The position numbers were made by a program, and so were the translations under genes. Below, piece by piece: positions 14,524-22,793 of a stretch of 47,381 bases of DNA. Numbering within the stretch: the first letter of the stretch is position 1; each line of letters starts with the position of its first letter. The stretch lies in the IMG/VR virus record IMGVR_UViG_3300042879_003765, positions 1 through 47,381 of that record. The stretch is one strand, 5' to 3'. The notes below the pieces were generated by a model. That model saw only the letters and a program-made list of their open reading frames with translations, was not told the origin of the DNA and made no database searches. The stretch is from a virus.

Positions 14524-15430
14524 TTATTTTTTTAAAATAATTAATAGTTTTTATAAGACCCGAGGTTAAATCCGTTTTAGGTTGAATACCCGTCAGTTTT
14601 AGTATTTTAGAATTATCACCACATATAAAAGGAGAAGTCAATTTTCTGTTTAATTCGGAATCGAATACGATTCTACTTTCACTATTAGTTAATTTATGTA
14701 TCTCGTTAATTATATTTTTTAAATTATATTGAATACCGGAACAAATATTGAACACCCCTTCTTCATCGGAGAGTAACAAACTATAAAAATAGTTAACAAA
14801 ATCATCTATATACAAATAATCAATCGTTTTATTGCACTCATCTAAAATTACTTCTTCTCCGTTTAAGAATTTTCTAATTAACAAAGGTATTAATCTAGTA
14901 TCCACATCATTAGGCCCGTAAATATAACAAGGTCTAACCCATGCCCATTTCATATTATTCTGTTCACAAAGTAACTTACTATAATTTTTGAACGTAAATT
15001 TTGATAATCCATACAAATTAATTGGATTTTCTTTAGAAGATTCATTTACTAATTCTGTAAAATTTCCATATTCTGAAAAACTTCCTAAACCTATGAACAT
15101 AGGCTTTTTAGGTAATTTACTTATCATTCGTATTAAATTTATACCGGGTTCTATATTATCATAGAATTGATTTAAATCATTAATGTCATTATAATTATTA
15201 CCGCCACTCCATCCACAATGTATTACAACATCGGGAGAGAATTCTGCCAATTCACCATTAAAATGTGGAATATCGTTTGTATACCCGTAACTAAATTTAA
15301 TCTGATGCAGAACAAGGTTTAAATTGTTAGTGCTACTAGAAAATACATATACTTCATTATTCTCAGAAATTAATTTTTTTACTATACTAGATCCTAAAAA
15401 TCCGTTGCCACCTGTAACTGCTATTTTCAT
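14501..15430 (-). CDS. NAD-dependent sugar epimerase/dehydratase or reductase (extended SDR)
   Basis: A 309-residue extended short-chain dehydrogenase. The Rossmann motif GGNGFLG is at residues 7-13 and the catalytic Tyr-x3-Lys is YGLSK at about 140-144. WVRPCYIYGPNDVDTRLIP (about 168-186) is the substrate-loop signature of UDP/dTDP-sugar enzymes. Such proteins epimerise, dehydrate or reduce nucleotide-sugars, for example the last NAD(P)H reduction of dideoxy sugars. It overlaps the next gene by 4 bases. The exact reaction cannot be read from sequence. Confidence 0.85.
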   Translation of the reverse strand: MKIAVTGGNGFLGSSIVKKLISENNEVYVFSSSTNNLNLVLHQIKFSYGYTNDIPHFNGELAEFSPDVVIHCGWSGGNNYNDINDLNQFYDNIEPGINLIRMISKLPKKPMFIGLGSFSEYGNFTELVNESSKENPINLYGLSKFTFKNYSKLLCEQNNMKWAWVRPCYIYGPNDVDTRLIPLLIRKFLNGEEVILDECNKTIDYLYIDDFVNYFYSLLLSDEEGVFNICSGIQYNLKNIINEIHKLTNSESRIVFDSELNRKLTSPFICGDNSKILKLTGIQPKTDLTSGLIKTINYFKKINETIYYS

Positions 15431-16302
15431 TTTAATTTGTTATAAGTTTCTTTGATTCCAAATTCTAAACCATAGAAATTAATTCCTAATGAATTTATCA
15501 AGTCGCTGTTCCCGGTATATGAAGAACCCAACAAATCGTTTATAACATTAATAGGGACTTTAGTATCATTTAAAGAATTTATGAAGTTAGCTACATCAAC
15601 CAAAGTAAGTTTATTTTTATAAACCATATTTAGAGTTTTTGGTAGATGTTGATGATAATTTTGTATGTAAAAATGTATTACCTGAATAATATCATAAACC
15701 CAAAAGAAATCAAAATATCTATTTTGATGAATCGTAATAGGAGTAGAATTTTTATAATTCAGAATAGCTGATTTGATGAACCGGTCTGGAGTTTCTAATT
15801 CACTAAACACATTAAATATTCTAAAATTATGAATATTAGAATCTAAATCAATTATTCGTTTAGCAATGATATTTTTAGAAAACCCATAATAATCTAAAGG
15901 AACTCTATTTATAACTTCATTTTCTAATGCAGAATCAAATCCCGTATCTCTATCCAATTCAGCACCGGAACCGAAATTAATCATAAACTTAAATCTGTCC
16001 TTGTTCTGAACTAGATTTTCAAATATTAATATGTTTTCATATACAACATTAGGATAGTCAGTAATTCTACGTTTACCTCCTAATGCAGAAGTATTTAATA
16101 CTACATCAATATTATTATTTTTAAAAAAAGAATCTACTTGTACTTTATCGGTCAAATCTAATTCATTTCTACCCAATGCAATAATTTTCAATTCACCATC
16201 ATATATCTGTGGATTTTGATATATTAGTTTATTGAAATGTTCAAAGTAACTGACTAATGAGCTTCCTAAAAACCCTTTTGCGCCTGTAATTAATATGTTC
16301 AT
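15427..16302 (-). CDS. NAD-dependent sugar reductase/epimerase (SDR, RmlD/WcaG-like)
   Basis: A 291-residue extended SDR. I start at the ATG at 16302 (MNILITGAKGFLG), which overlaps the PanB-type gene's stop as ATGA; a longer frame begins with a TTG. The Rossmann motif is GAKGFLG at about 7-13, with YYGFSKNIIAK (Y-x3-K) near residue 140 and the RIFNVFS segment. The short C-terminal domain resembles RmlD or fucose/colitose synthases, which reduce or epimerise 4-keto sugars. Two such SDRs in a row fit a multi-step deoxysugar route. Confidence 0.83.
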   Translation of the reverse strand: MNILITGAKGFLGSSLVSYFEHFNKLIYQNPQIYDGELKIIALGRNELDLTDKVQVDSFFKNNNIDVVLNTSALGGKRRITDYPNVVYENILIFENLVQNKDRFKFMINFGSGAELDRDTGFDSALENEVINRVPLDYYGFSKNIIAKRIIDLDSNIHNFRIFNVFSELETPDRFIKSAILNYKNSTPITIHQNRYFDFFWVYDIIQVIHFYIQNYHQHLPKTLNMVYKNKLTLVDVANFINSLNDTKVPINVINDLLGSSYTGNSDLINSLGINFYGLEFGIKETYNKLK

Positions 16303-17225
16303 TCGTTCCAATATTTTGATTGTTTAACTTCTTCTAATTCAGAATCTTTAATCGGATACATATATTCCTTTGAGGGAAACTTTTTTTCTTTAGTCTCTTC
16401 AATATATTCCCTTATTGCTAAAAAAGATAAGAAATTAAATCCATCATTCCTAGTATCTATACCGAATTTTTTTATATCTTCTTGCGCCGATATCAATTGT
16501 AAGTATTTGTTTATTACTTGTGGAATATAACACTTGGCAAACCAAGGCCTAAAAGTAGGATAGAATCCCAATAAGTCGTGCATAATAATTAATTGTCCAT
16601 CTAATAACCCAGCCCCAATTCCCATTACAGGTATTTCTAATTTCATTGCTATTTGTAAAGCCGATTCATGTGGCATTGCTTCTAATAACAACATACAGGC
16701 ACCGGCATCTTGTACTACCAATGCATCTTCCATTGTCTGATTAAAACTAGATATAGTTTTACCTTGAACTCGATATCCTCCAAAAGATACTGTTGATTGC
16801 GGAGTAAGTCCTAAGTGAGCTACTACTAAAATTCCTGAATCCGATATTGCTTTGATTCTTTCTGCCATACGAATACCACCTTCTAATTTAATAGCATCAC
16901 ACCCGGCTTCCTTTACAAATCTCATAGCATTTTTTATAGCCTCTTCATTAGATATTTCATATGAACCTTGTGGCATATCTCCTACTATGAATGTATTAGG
17001 AGCTCCTTTCCTAGAAGCTTTAGCTAGTTGTATCATTTCATCCATGGTTACCGGATTTGTGGTTTGATACCCCAATTCTACCATTCCTCCCGAATCTCCT
17101 ACTAGTATCATATCTATACCTGCTTGTTCGGCAGCATATGCAGTAGGATAACTATAAGCTGTAATCCAAGTGATAGGTTCACTTTTAGATTTCATTTGTT
17201 TAAAATGTAAGATTGATTTTTTCAT
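16299..17225 (-). CDS. panB: PanB-type ketopantoate hydroxymethyltransferase
   Basis: A 308-residue homologue of 3-methyl-2-oxobutanoate hydroxymethyltransferase, which transfers a hydroxymethyl group from methylene-THF to an alpha-keto acid. All usual active-site residues are visible: Asp44/Ser45 (VGDSGG), Asp83 (VGDMPQGSYE), Lys113 and Glu115 (AIKLEGG), His137 (AHLGLTPQS), Glu182 (LLLEAMP), and MGIGAGLLDGQLIIMHD at 201-217. It is about 40 residues longer than E. coli PanB at the C-terminus (about 264). It overlaps the ThDP enzyme gene by 4 bases and sits among sugar genes, so its acceptor may be a keto sugar or keto acid used for a glycan rather than pantothenate. Confidence 0.88.
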   Translation of the reverse strand: MKKSILHFKQMKSKSEPITWITAYSYPTAYAAEQAGIDMILVGDSGGMVELGYQTTNPVTMDEMIQLAKASRKGAPNTFIVGDMPQGSYEISNEEAIKNAMRFVKEAGCDAIKLEGGIRMAERIKAISDSGILVVAHLGLTPQSTVSFGGYRVQGKTISSFNQTMEDALVVQDAGACMLLLEAMPHESALQIAMKLEIPVMGIGAGLLDGQLIIMHDLLGFYPTFRPWFAKCYIPQVINKYLQLISAQEDIKKFGIDTRNDGFNFLSFLAIREYIEETKEKKFPSKEYMYPIKDSELEEVKQSKYWNE

Positions 17226-18997
17226 GATAAAGGTTTTACTATCATTTCATTTTTAAATTCATCTTCCGATAGAAATGGAAACATATTTTCCAAAGGTTGA
17301 GATACTAGTTTACCGTCTTCATTCTGTTTAGTAGAAGAAGAAGGGACTATATCTTGTTTAAATGGGCACATTACTTCTATTAAAACCGGTCCTGATAAAT
17401 TTAAAATTGTAGATAATTTATTTTTTAAATCGTTAGAAGTTTTCAATTTATAAAAAGGTATTCCATACGCACGTGCTATCTTTTTAATTTCGGGAAATGA
17501 AAGACCTGATTTAGAATCCGTACCGTAATACCGACTCTCAAAAAACTTATCCATAGTATTTCGTATAGATAAATATCCGCCATTATTTAATACGAACAAC
17601 TTAATAGGCAAATTGTAGTTAACTATAGTTTGTAATTCTTGTATGTTCATCTGAAATGATCCATCTCCCGTAATTCCCACTACATCTGTATTAGAAGCAA
17701 TTGCAGCACCTATAGAAGCAGGAAGTGTAAAGCCCATATCAGCTTGCGCACCCGAAGTAACGTATCTTTGATTACCGGATATTTGTATTGCTTGAGACGT
17801 AGTATAATATGCAGAGCCAGCATCACTTATAACAACGGAATCCTTTTTGTTTTTTTTAGAGAGTTCATTTAAAAAATAGTATATGTTAATTCCTTTTGAA
17901 ACGTTTTCATATTCAGAATTAAATACAGGCCATTTATTTTTCCACCTGTTACAAGTTTCTATCCAAGACTGATCTGCAAAGTAATTTAAATTTACAGTAT
18001 TTTCAAAAAACTTTTTTAGATCTAAATTAATTTCATAGTCAATATTAATAGTGTTCTTCTTATGTTCATAAGGATCGATATCTACTACTATTTTTTTAGC
18101 TTCTCTGGCAAAAGTTTCGTATCTAAATCCAGTAACGGATACACTTAAACTACTACCTAAAGAAATAATCAAATCACTGTTTTGCACAGCAAAGTTGCCT
18201 GCTCTATCACCTTTAGTACCTAGCCTTCCTACATATAAAGTATGGTCTGAAGGTAATAGATCAACACCTAAATAAGTAAATGCAACCGGCAAATTATACT
18301 TCTCTATAAATTTTCTAAATTGATTTTTAGTATCGGATAGATATATACCATAACCAGCAATCACAATAGGACGCTTAGAATTTAATAGAAGAGTTTCTAA
18401 TGTGGAAATATAATCTTTGTAGTCTTCCAATTTTTCAGGCTCTACAAAATGTTCTAAAGAAGTTTCATCTATATAACTACCTTGAACGTCTAATGGTATA
18501 TCAATCCACACCGGTCCGGGCCTTCCCTCTTCACACAAATAAAAAGCTTTTTCTAAATGATATGCAATCGAATTAGGATCAGTTATCATGACTGCATATT
18601 TAGTTATTGATTTTACTATCTCAACTATATTGGCTTCTTGAACTCCGAACTTTCTTAAAGGAATAGAAGAACAATAAGTAGTTTCTTTTTTGTTTACATT
18701 TCCAGATATGAAAACTACTTTATTACTATCCTGCCAGGCATCTAATAATCCTGTAATAGTATTAGTACCTCCGCAACCTGTAGTGGGCATTACCACAGAT
18801 ATTTGGTTGGTGATTTTAGTATATCCCAACGCAGACATTGCACACGCCTGTTCATGGTGATTGAAAATACCTTTAATCTTTTTACTCTTAGCTAATCCAT
18901 CGTTTAAAAACATAGCACCGCCACCCGTAACGGTGAATACGTGACTGATTCCCTTGGATTCTAAAAAAGATGCAACATAATCGGCAACTTTTACCAT
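17222..18997 (-). CDS. ThDP-dependent acetolactate synthase-like enzyme (YerE-like candidate)
   Basis: A 591-residue three-domain ThDP enzyme. The Glu that activates ThDP is in HHEQACAM (Glu49). GCGGTNTITGLLDAW (74-88) is the ALS-type loop, and the ThDP/Mg motif runs from GDGSFQM (444-450) to LNNGG (470-474). The middle domain (about 195-345) has the usual Rossmann strands. Length matches acetolactate synthase and YerE (about 570). YerE uses pyruvate to add a two-carbon branch to a 3,6-dideoxy-4-keto sugar; here an RmlB-type dehydratase, an RfbH-type 3-dehydrase and SDR reductases lie in the same operon, which supports that kind of role over valine synthesis. Confidence 0.87.
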   Translation of the reverse strand: MVKVADYVASFLESKGISHVFTVTGGGAMFLNDGLAKSKKIKGIFNHHEQACAMSALGYTKITNQISVVMPTTGCGGTNTITGLLDAWQDSNKVVFISGNVNKKETTYCSSIPLRKFGVQEANIVEIVKSITKYAVMITDPNSIAYHLEKAFYLCEEGRPGPVWIDIPLDVQGSYIDETSLEHFVEPEKLEDYKDYISTLETLLLNSKRPIVIAGYGIYLSDTKNQFRKFIEKYNLPVAFTYLGVDLLPSDHTLYVGRLGTKGDRAGNFAVQNSDLIISLGSSLSVSVTGFRYETFAREAKKIVVDIDPYEHKKNTINIDYEINLDLKKFFENTVNLNYFADQSWIETCNRWKNKWPVFNSEYENVSKGINIYYFLNELSKKNKKDSVVISDAGSAYYTTSQAIQISGNQRYVTSGAQADMGFTLPASIGAAIASNTDVVGITGDGSFQMNIQELQTIVNYNLPIKLFVLNNGGYLSIRNTMDKFFESRYYGTDSKSGLSFPEIKKIARAYGIPFYKLKTSNDLKNKLSTILNLSGPVLIEVMCPFKQDIVPSSSTKQNEDGKLVSQPLENMFPFLSEDEFKNEMIVKPLS

Positions 18998-19941
18998 ATA
19001 AATCTATTTTTGTAATAAGCAACTATATCTTGTAGTTCCACATCAAACTCTTTTTTAGGATACCATCCTAAGTTTCTTAACTTAGAATCATCTAACGCAT
19101 ATCTAACATCTTGACCGGGTCTATTACAAGAAAAATCTATATAATCACTGATTTGGTTATCTTCTATACCATACAATATAAGAATCTTTTTTATAGTATC
19201 CAAATTAGTTTGTTCAAATCCACCACAAATATTATAAATTTCATTTACAATTTCCGATTCAATGATAGTAATGACAGCATCAGCAGTATCCTGGGCATGT
19301 AACCAGTTTCTAATAGGAGTTCCGTTATTATGTAATGGAATCTTTTTTCCTACTTTTAAATATTTACAAGCTTTAGGAATTAGCTTTTCTACATATTGTC
19401 CGATTCCATAATTATTAGTAGGCCTAACTATTACATATGGAACTTTGTGAGTACGTCCCCAGGCTTTTACTAGCATATCTGCTGCTGCTTTAGTTGCTGA
19501 ATACGGATTGGAAGGTTTGAGCATATCCGTTTCTGTATGAAATCCCGAATCGATATCTCCGTAAACTTCATCCGTACTAAAATGTATTAGTATAGGCTTA
19601 GTAGAATTTTCACCTCTATGATTTTTTATTAATTCAAGAATATTATGTACACCATTGATGTTAGATGATATAAATTCCGCACTGCTAAATATTGAGTTTC
19701 CTACATGGGTTTCAGCTGCCGTATTAATAATATAATCGCAGTCATATAAAAATGTTAATTCATTTATATCACAATGTACAAATGAAAAATTTTCATACTT
19801 TTTAAATTCTTCTAGTAAATTTTTATTTGCTGCATATGTAATTTTATCTACTCCTTTTACATACCAACCTTTTTCTAAACACGTTCTAGTAATATAGGAT
19901 CCTATAAATCCTAAACATCCTGTTATATATACAATTTTCAT
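18991..19941 (-). CDS. RmlB-type nucleotide-sugar 4,6-dehydratase
   Basis: A 316-residue extended SDR close to dTDP-glucose 4,6-dehydratase. It has GCLGFIG (8-14), NTAAETHVGNSI (73-84), FSTDEVYGDI with the catalytic Asp-Glu (121-130), NPYSATKAAAD with Tyr147 and Lys151, and RPTNNYGIGQ. It makes a 4-keto-6-deoxy nucleotide-sugar, the common precursor of 6-deoxy, dideoxy and branched sugars. It overlaps the next gene (ThDP enzyme) by 7 bases. The nucleotide (dTDP, CDP or UDP) cannot be fixed; the motifs fit RmlB best. Confidence 0.88.
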   Translation of the reverse strand: MKIVYITGCLGFIGSYITRTCLEKGWYVKGVDKITYAANKNLLEEFKKYENFSFVHCDINELTFLYDCDYIINTAAETHVGNSIFSSAEFISSNINGVHNILELIKNHRGENSTKPILIHFSTDEVYGDIDSGFHTETDMLKPSNPYSATKAAADMLVKAWGRTHKVPYVIVRPTNNYGIGQYVEKLIPKACKYLKVGKKIPLHNNGTPIRNWLHAQDTADAVITIIESEIVNEIYNICGGFEQTNLDTIKKILILYGIEDNQISDYIDFSCNRPGQDVRYALDDSKLRNLGWYPKKEFDVELQDIVAYYKNRFIW

Positions 19942-19942
19942 T

Positions 19943-20872
19943 TTAAAATTTACAATTACATTGTTGTTCTAAAAAATCCATGGTTTCTTTGTTGAACCAC
20001 TTATGTTTTATTTCTTCTATAGTTTCGTTATACTCTTCTTTAGATTTAACGCCTAAAGCTTCAGCATAGTGAAACACTTTTATCTGTTTACTATCTTGAG
20101 TATAAAGTTTATTATCTTTTATTCGATACGTCGAAGTAGGATATACATTTCCTATAACAATGCTGTTAGGATCTTTATAATTGCCACTCCACACTTGACC
20201 CCTGTACATCTGATTTCCCCCGCAAGCTACTCCTTTAGATCGTACATTATACAATACTTTAGTTTTTACATATGGGAAATCTACTATTTTAGCATTGATT
20301 CCCAATTCTTTTTGATTTATATAACAATAATTCATTCCACCTTGATCCTGGTGTTCAGTCCAATATTGAAATGTAATATCATGCAATAGAGTAGCCATTT
20401 TAGAATTATTGATACACGTTACGTCTGCATTAATAAATGATACGTCTTGATATGAATTTCCTTCATATTCAAAAACTTCTGTTTTAGGTTTCCAATATTT
20501 AGTTTGCAAAAAACTATATGGAGGCCCTGAAGAAAAAATTACATCCGGTTCATCATTATCTAAAAATTCATCTAATCTACTACACGTTAAAGTATCTACA
20601 CCTAATCGGATTATTTTAGAATAACCCTTAATCAACATCAACTTTTCAATTAACTTTAAAAGTATCAAAGCTAATTCATCGTAATACTCAGTTATGTTAA
20701 GTTCCTGTAAATACGAATTAAAATTTTGGTTTGTAATATGTATTACATCTACTTCCGGATTCCACTGTTTAAAACTATTTATAGCATTATAAGAAAAAAA
20801 GTTATTTCCTTTATAATTAGTTAAATCCCCGTGAGTTATTTCGAGAAATAAACAACCTATTTTTTTATTCAT
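19943..20872 (-). CDS. Putative GT-A glycosyltransferase
   Basis: A 309-residue protein with a GT-A like core: KIIRLGVDTLTCSRLDEF (about 87-103) places an Asp (93) where GT8-type enzymes bind the metal and nucleotide. SFINADVTCINNSK (about 145-158) is a second nucleotide-sugar fold segment, and QDQGGMNYCYINQ follows (DQxxxN-type motif). It ends with VFHYAEALG, resembling the terminal metal-binding His of this fold. It lies between a methyltransferase and the dehydratase with 1-2 base spacing. Donor and acceptor unknown. Confidence 0.7.
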   Translation of the reverse strand: MNKKIGCLFLEITHGDLTNYKGNNFFSYNAINSFKQWNPEVDVIHITNQNFNSYLQELNITEYYDELALILLKLIEKLMLIKGYSKIIRLGVDTLTCSRLDEFLDNDEPDVIFSSGPPYSFLQTKYWKPKTEVFEYEGNSYQDVSFINADVTCINNSKMATLLHDITFQYWTEHQDQGGMNYCYINQKELGINAKIVDFPYVKTKVLYNVRSKGVACGGNQMYRGQVWSGNYKDPNSIVIGNVYPTSTYRIKDNKLYTQDSKQIKVFHYAEALGVKSKEEYNETIEEIKHKWFNKETMDFLEQQCNCKF

Positions 20873-20873
20873 A

Positions 20874-21440
20874 TTAATTATTGAATCTTAGAGATATGAT
20901 TTCATCTCCGTTAGGATTATTATTTATACGTAAATCTAAAACATACAATCCCAATTCTTTTTGAAGTTTGTTTAAATAATATAAATTAGATTCATGAATA
21001 TCTTCACAAAACAAAACACCACCAGTATTTAATAAAGCATAGTAGTTTCTAAAGAACCATTCTTGAGACTCCCATGTATGCGGACCGTCATCGATGATAA
21101 TATCAAAAGTACCTTCCTTTTCATAAATACGATTTAACATATCATATGTATATGCATTACATTCCGGTCCGGTATATAATTTAACTTTATCATTAACCAC
21201 AGATCCTTGATATTCTTGGTTGTCGATTCCTACATATTTTTCTACATATGGTATTGCAGGAAAGGATCCTGCAGACCCGTTGCCGAATAAACTTATTCCT
21301 ATTTCTAGTACTTTTAAAGGCCTATTAAATTTTAAATACTGTGAATTAAATACTAAGTCATATACAGGACCGTATCTATGCGTAGTATTTTTATCTGTAG
21401 AACTATTCAATAATATATTTCCTATATCGCAATATTGCAT
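20874..21440 (-). CDS. SAM-dependent methyltransferase, MycF/TylF-like
   Basis: I start at the ATG at 21440, which overlaps the upstream TGA (TGATG); a GTG one codon earlier is also possible. The 188-residue protein has the SAM motif KVLEIGISLFGNGSAGSFP (about 39-57) and an acidic strand YVGIDNQEYQ. The segment FDIIIDDGPHTWESQEWFF (about 114-132), with GGVLFCEDIHE, is the metal-binding signature of macrocin-type O-methyltransferases. It probably methylates a sugar hydroxyl in this cluster. Confidence 0.8.
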   Translation of the reverse strand: MQYCDIGNILLNSSTDKNTTHRYGPVYDLVFNSQYLKFNRPLKVLEIGISLFGNGSAGSFPAIPYVEKYVGIDNQEYQGSVVNDKVKLYTGPECNAYTYDMLNRIYEKEGTFDIIIDDGPHTWESQEWFFRNYYALLNTGGVLFCEDIHESNLYYLNKLQKELGLYVLDLRINNNPNGDEIISLRFNN

Positions 21441-22756
21441 CACTTAATTGTATTTATAAAATTATTTAAAATTAATTCAATGTAATCAGTTTTTTTCTTA
21501 TCAATTACTGGACTAGTACCTAAAAAGAAAGTATCCGTAGTAACTTTTCTAGCAACAGGATATTTTTCAATAACCTCTTTAGGATCCATCAAACCCTCGT
21601 AAGCGGGTTGTAACATTATGTTACCTGCAAAATAAGGCCTGGTCTGTATTTTGTTAGCTTCAAAGAACTGGCAAATATCAGAACGCTTGAAGGGTGCACT
21701 ATCTTTTATAGTGACGGGAAATGCAAACCAATCCGGATCGGAATTAGGTTGTGCCTTATGCAAATGAAAATACTCTTCATATTTTTCAAATGCCTTAAAT
21801 AGATTGTTATAATTTTCTCTTCTTATGGTACCAATCTTTTCTAACTTTTCCATTTGTACTAAACCAATAGAAGCCTGCAATTCAATAGGTTTGAGGTTAT
21901 ATCCGATTTCCTCATATGTATATTTATGATCAAATAAATAATCGGGAAGTGATGGTAACCAATTACTAAACCTACAACCGCAAGATCCTTTCTCTAAGAG
22001 GTTTTGTTTACCTACGCAATAACAACCCCTTCCCCACTCACGGAAGCTTCTAACGATTCTCTCAGTATTTTCATCATTGCAAGCTACGAACCCTCCTTCT
22101 CCTATTGTCATATGATGTGCCGGATAAAAAGAACAACTAGCCATTTCACCGAAAGAGCCTAGCTTTTTTCCTTCATATGTAGATCCTAATGCATCACAAC
22201 AATCTTCTAGTAAAATTAATTTATACTTTTCTACTAGTTCCATTAACCGTTTCATATTAGGAGGATTTCCTAATACGTGTGCAAATGTGATTATTTTGGC
22301 GTCCGGATTTTCTATACAAACCTTTTCTACTTGATCTAAATCCAAGTTAAGAGTTTCTAATTCTATATCTACAAACACAGGTTGAAATCCTACTTGAAAT
22401 ATAGGATTAATAGTAGTAGGGAATCCGGCAATAGGAGTTATTACTTTAGTTCCCTTAGGAAAACTGTATCCTCGTTTAGATGTCATTGCTAACATCATCA
22501 ATAAATTAGCACTCGAACCACTATTGGTTAGAAGTCCATATCGTTTATCAAATAACTTAGGAAACTTAGTTTCAAATTTAATAGCTTCAGCTCCCAATAC
22601 TAACCACTCTCCTAATAAAGTTTTAACTGCTGCTACGTATTCATCTGAAGAAAAATACGGGCCCGCATATTGTACCCAATCTTTTCCTGCTTCCCAAGTC
22701 TTTTCTGAATGTTTTTGTTTAATGTAGGTTTCTACTAATTCTAAAATCTCTTTCAT
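21440..22756 (-). CDS. rfbH: CDP-4-dehydro-6-deoxyglucose 3-dehydrase-type enzyme (RfbH/E1), [2Fe-2S] PMP
   Basis: A 438-residue DegT/StrS-fold protein, the length of E1/AscC (about 437). The PLP-lysine is replaced by His (SFYPAHHMTIGEGG, His214-215), diagnostic of the PMP-dependent 3-dehydrase branch rather than aminotransferases. Cysteines Cys187, Cys245 and Cys247 follow the E1 iron-sulfur spacing C-x57-C-x1-C; the fourth is Cys259 or Cys261, farther away than the usual x7. DHKYTYEEIGYNLKPIELQA is the family's C-terminal signature. It removes the 3-OH of a 4-keto-6-deoxy sugar and needs an E3-type reductase, not seen here. Confidence 0.9.
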   Translation of the reverse strand: MKEILELVETYIKQKHSEKTWEAGKDWVQYAGPYFSSDEYVAAVKTLLGEWLVLGAEAIKFETKFPKLFDKRYGLLTNSGSSANLLMMLAMTSKRGYSFPKGTKVITPIAGFPTTINPIFQVGFQPVFVDIELETLNLDLDQVEKVCIENPDAKIITFAHVLGNPPNMKRLMELVEKYKLILLEDCCDALGSTYEGKKLGSFGEMASCSFYPAHHMTIGEGGFVACNDENTERIVRSFREWGRGCYCVGKQNLLEKGSCGCRFSNWLPSLPDYLFDHKYTYEEIGYNLKPIELQASIGLVQMEKLEKIGTIRRENYNNLFKAFEKYEEYFHLHKAQPNSDPDWFAFPVTIKDSAPFKRSDICQFFEANKIQTRPYFAGNIMLQPAYEGLMDPKEVIEKYPVARKVTTDTFFLGTSPVIDKKKTDYIELILNNFINTIK

Positions 22757-22793
22757 AGGTATAATATATAAAACTATTTCTTTAAAACCAAAC

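Noticed and set aside
16299-18997. PanB-like plus ThDP enzyme as a phosphonate pathway (PEP mutase plus phosphonopyruvate decarboxylase).
   Set aside because: PanB belongs to the PEP mutase superfamily, but the residues and spacing (VGDS, IKLEGG, AHLGLTPQS, IGAG..DGQ) are those of PanB and not PEP mutase, and the ThDP enzyme is ALS-like.
21440-22756. Ordinary DegT aminotransferase making an amino sugar.
   Set aside because: The PLP-lysine position is His (AHHMT) and the iron-sulfur cysteines are present, so it is the dehydrase branch.
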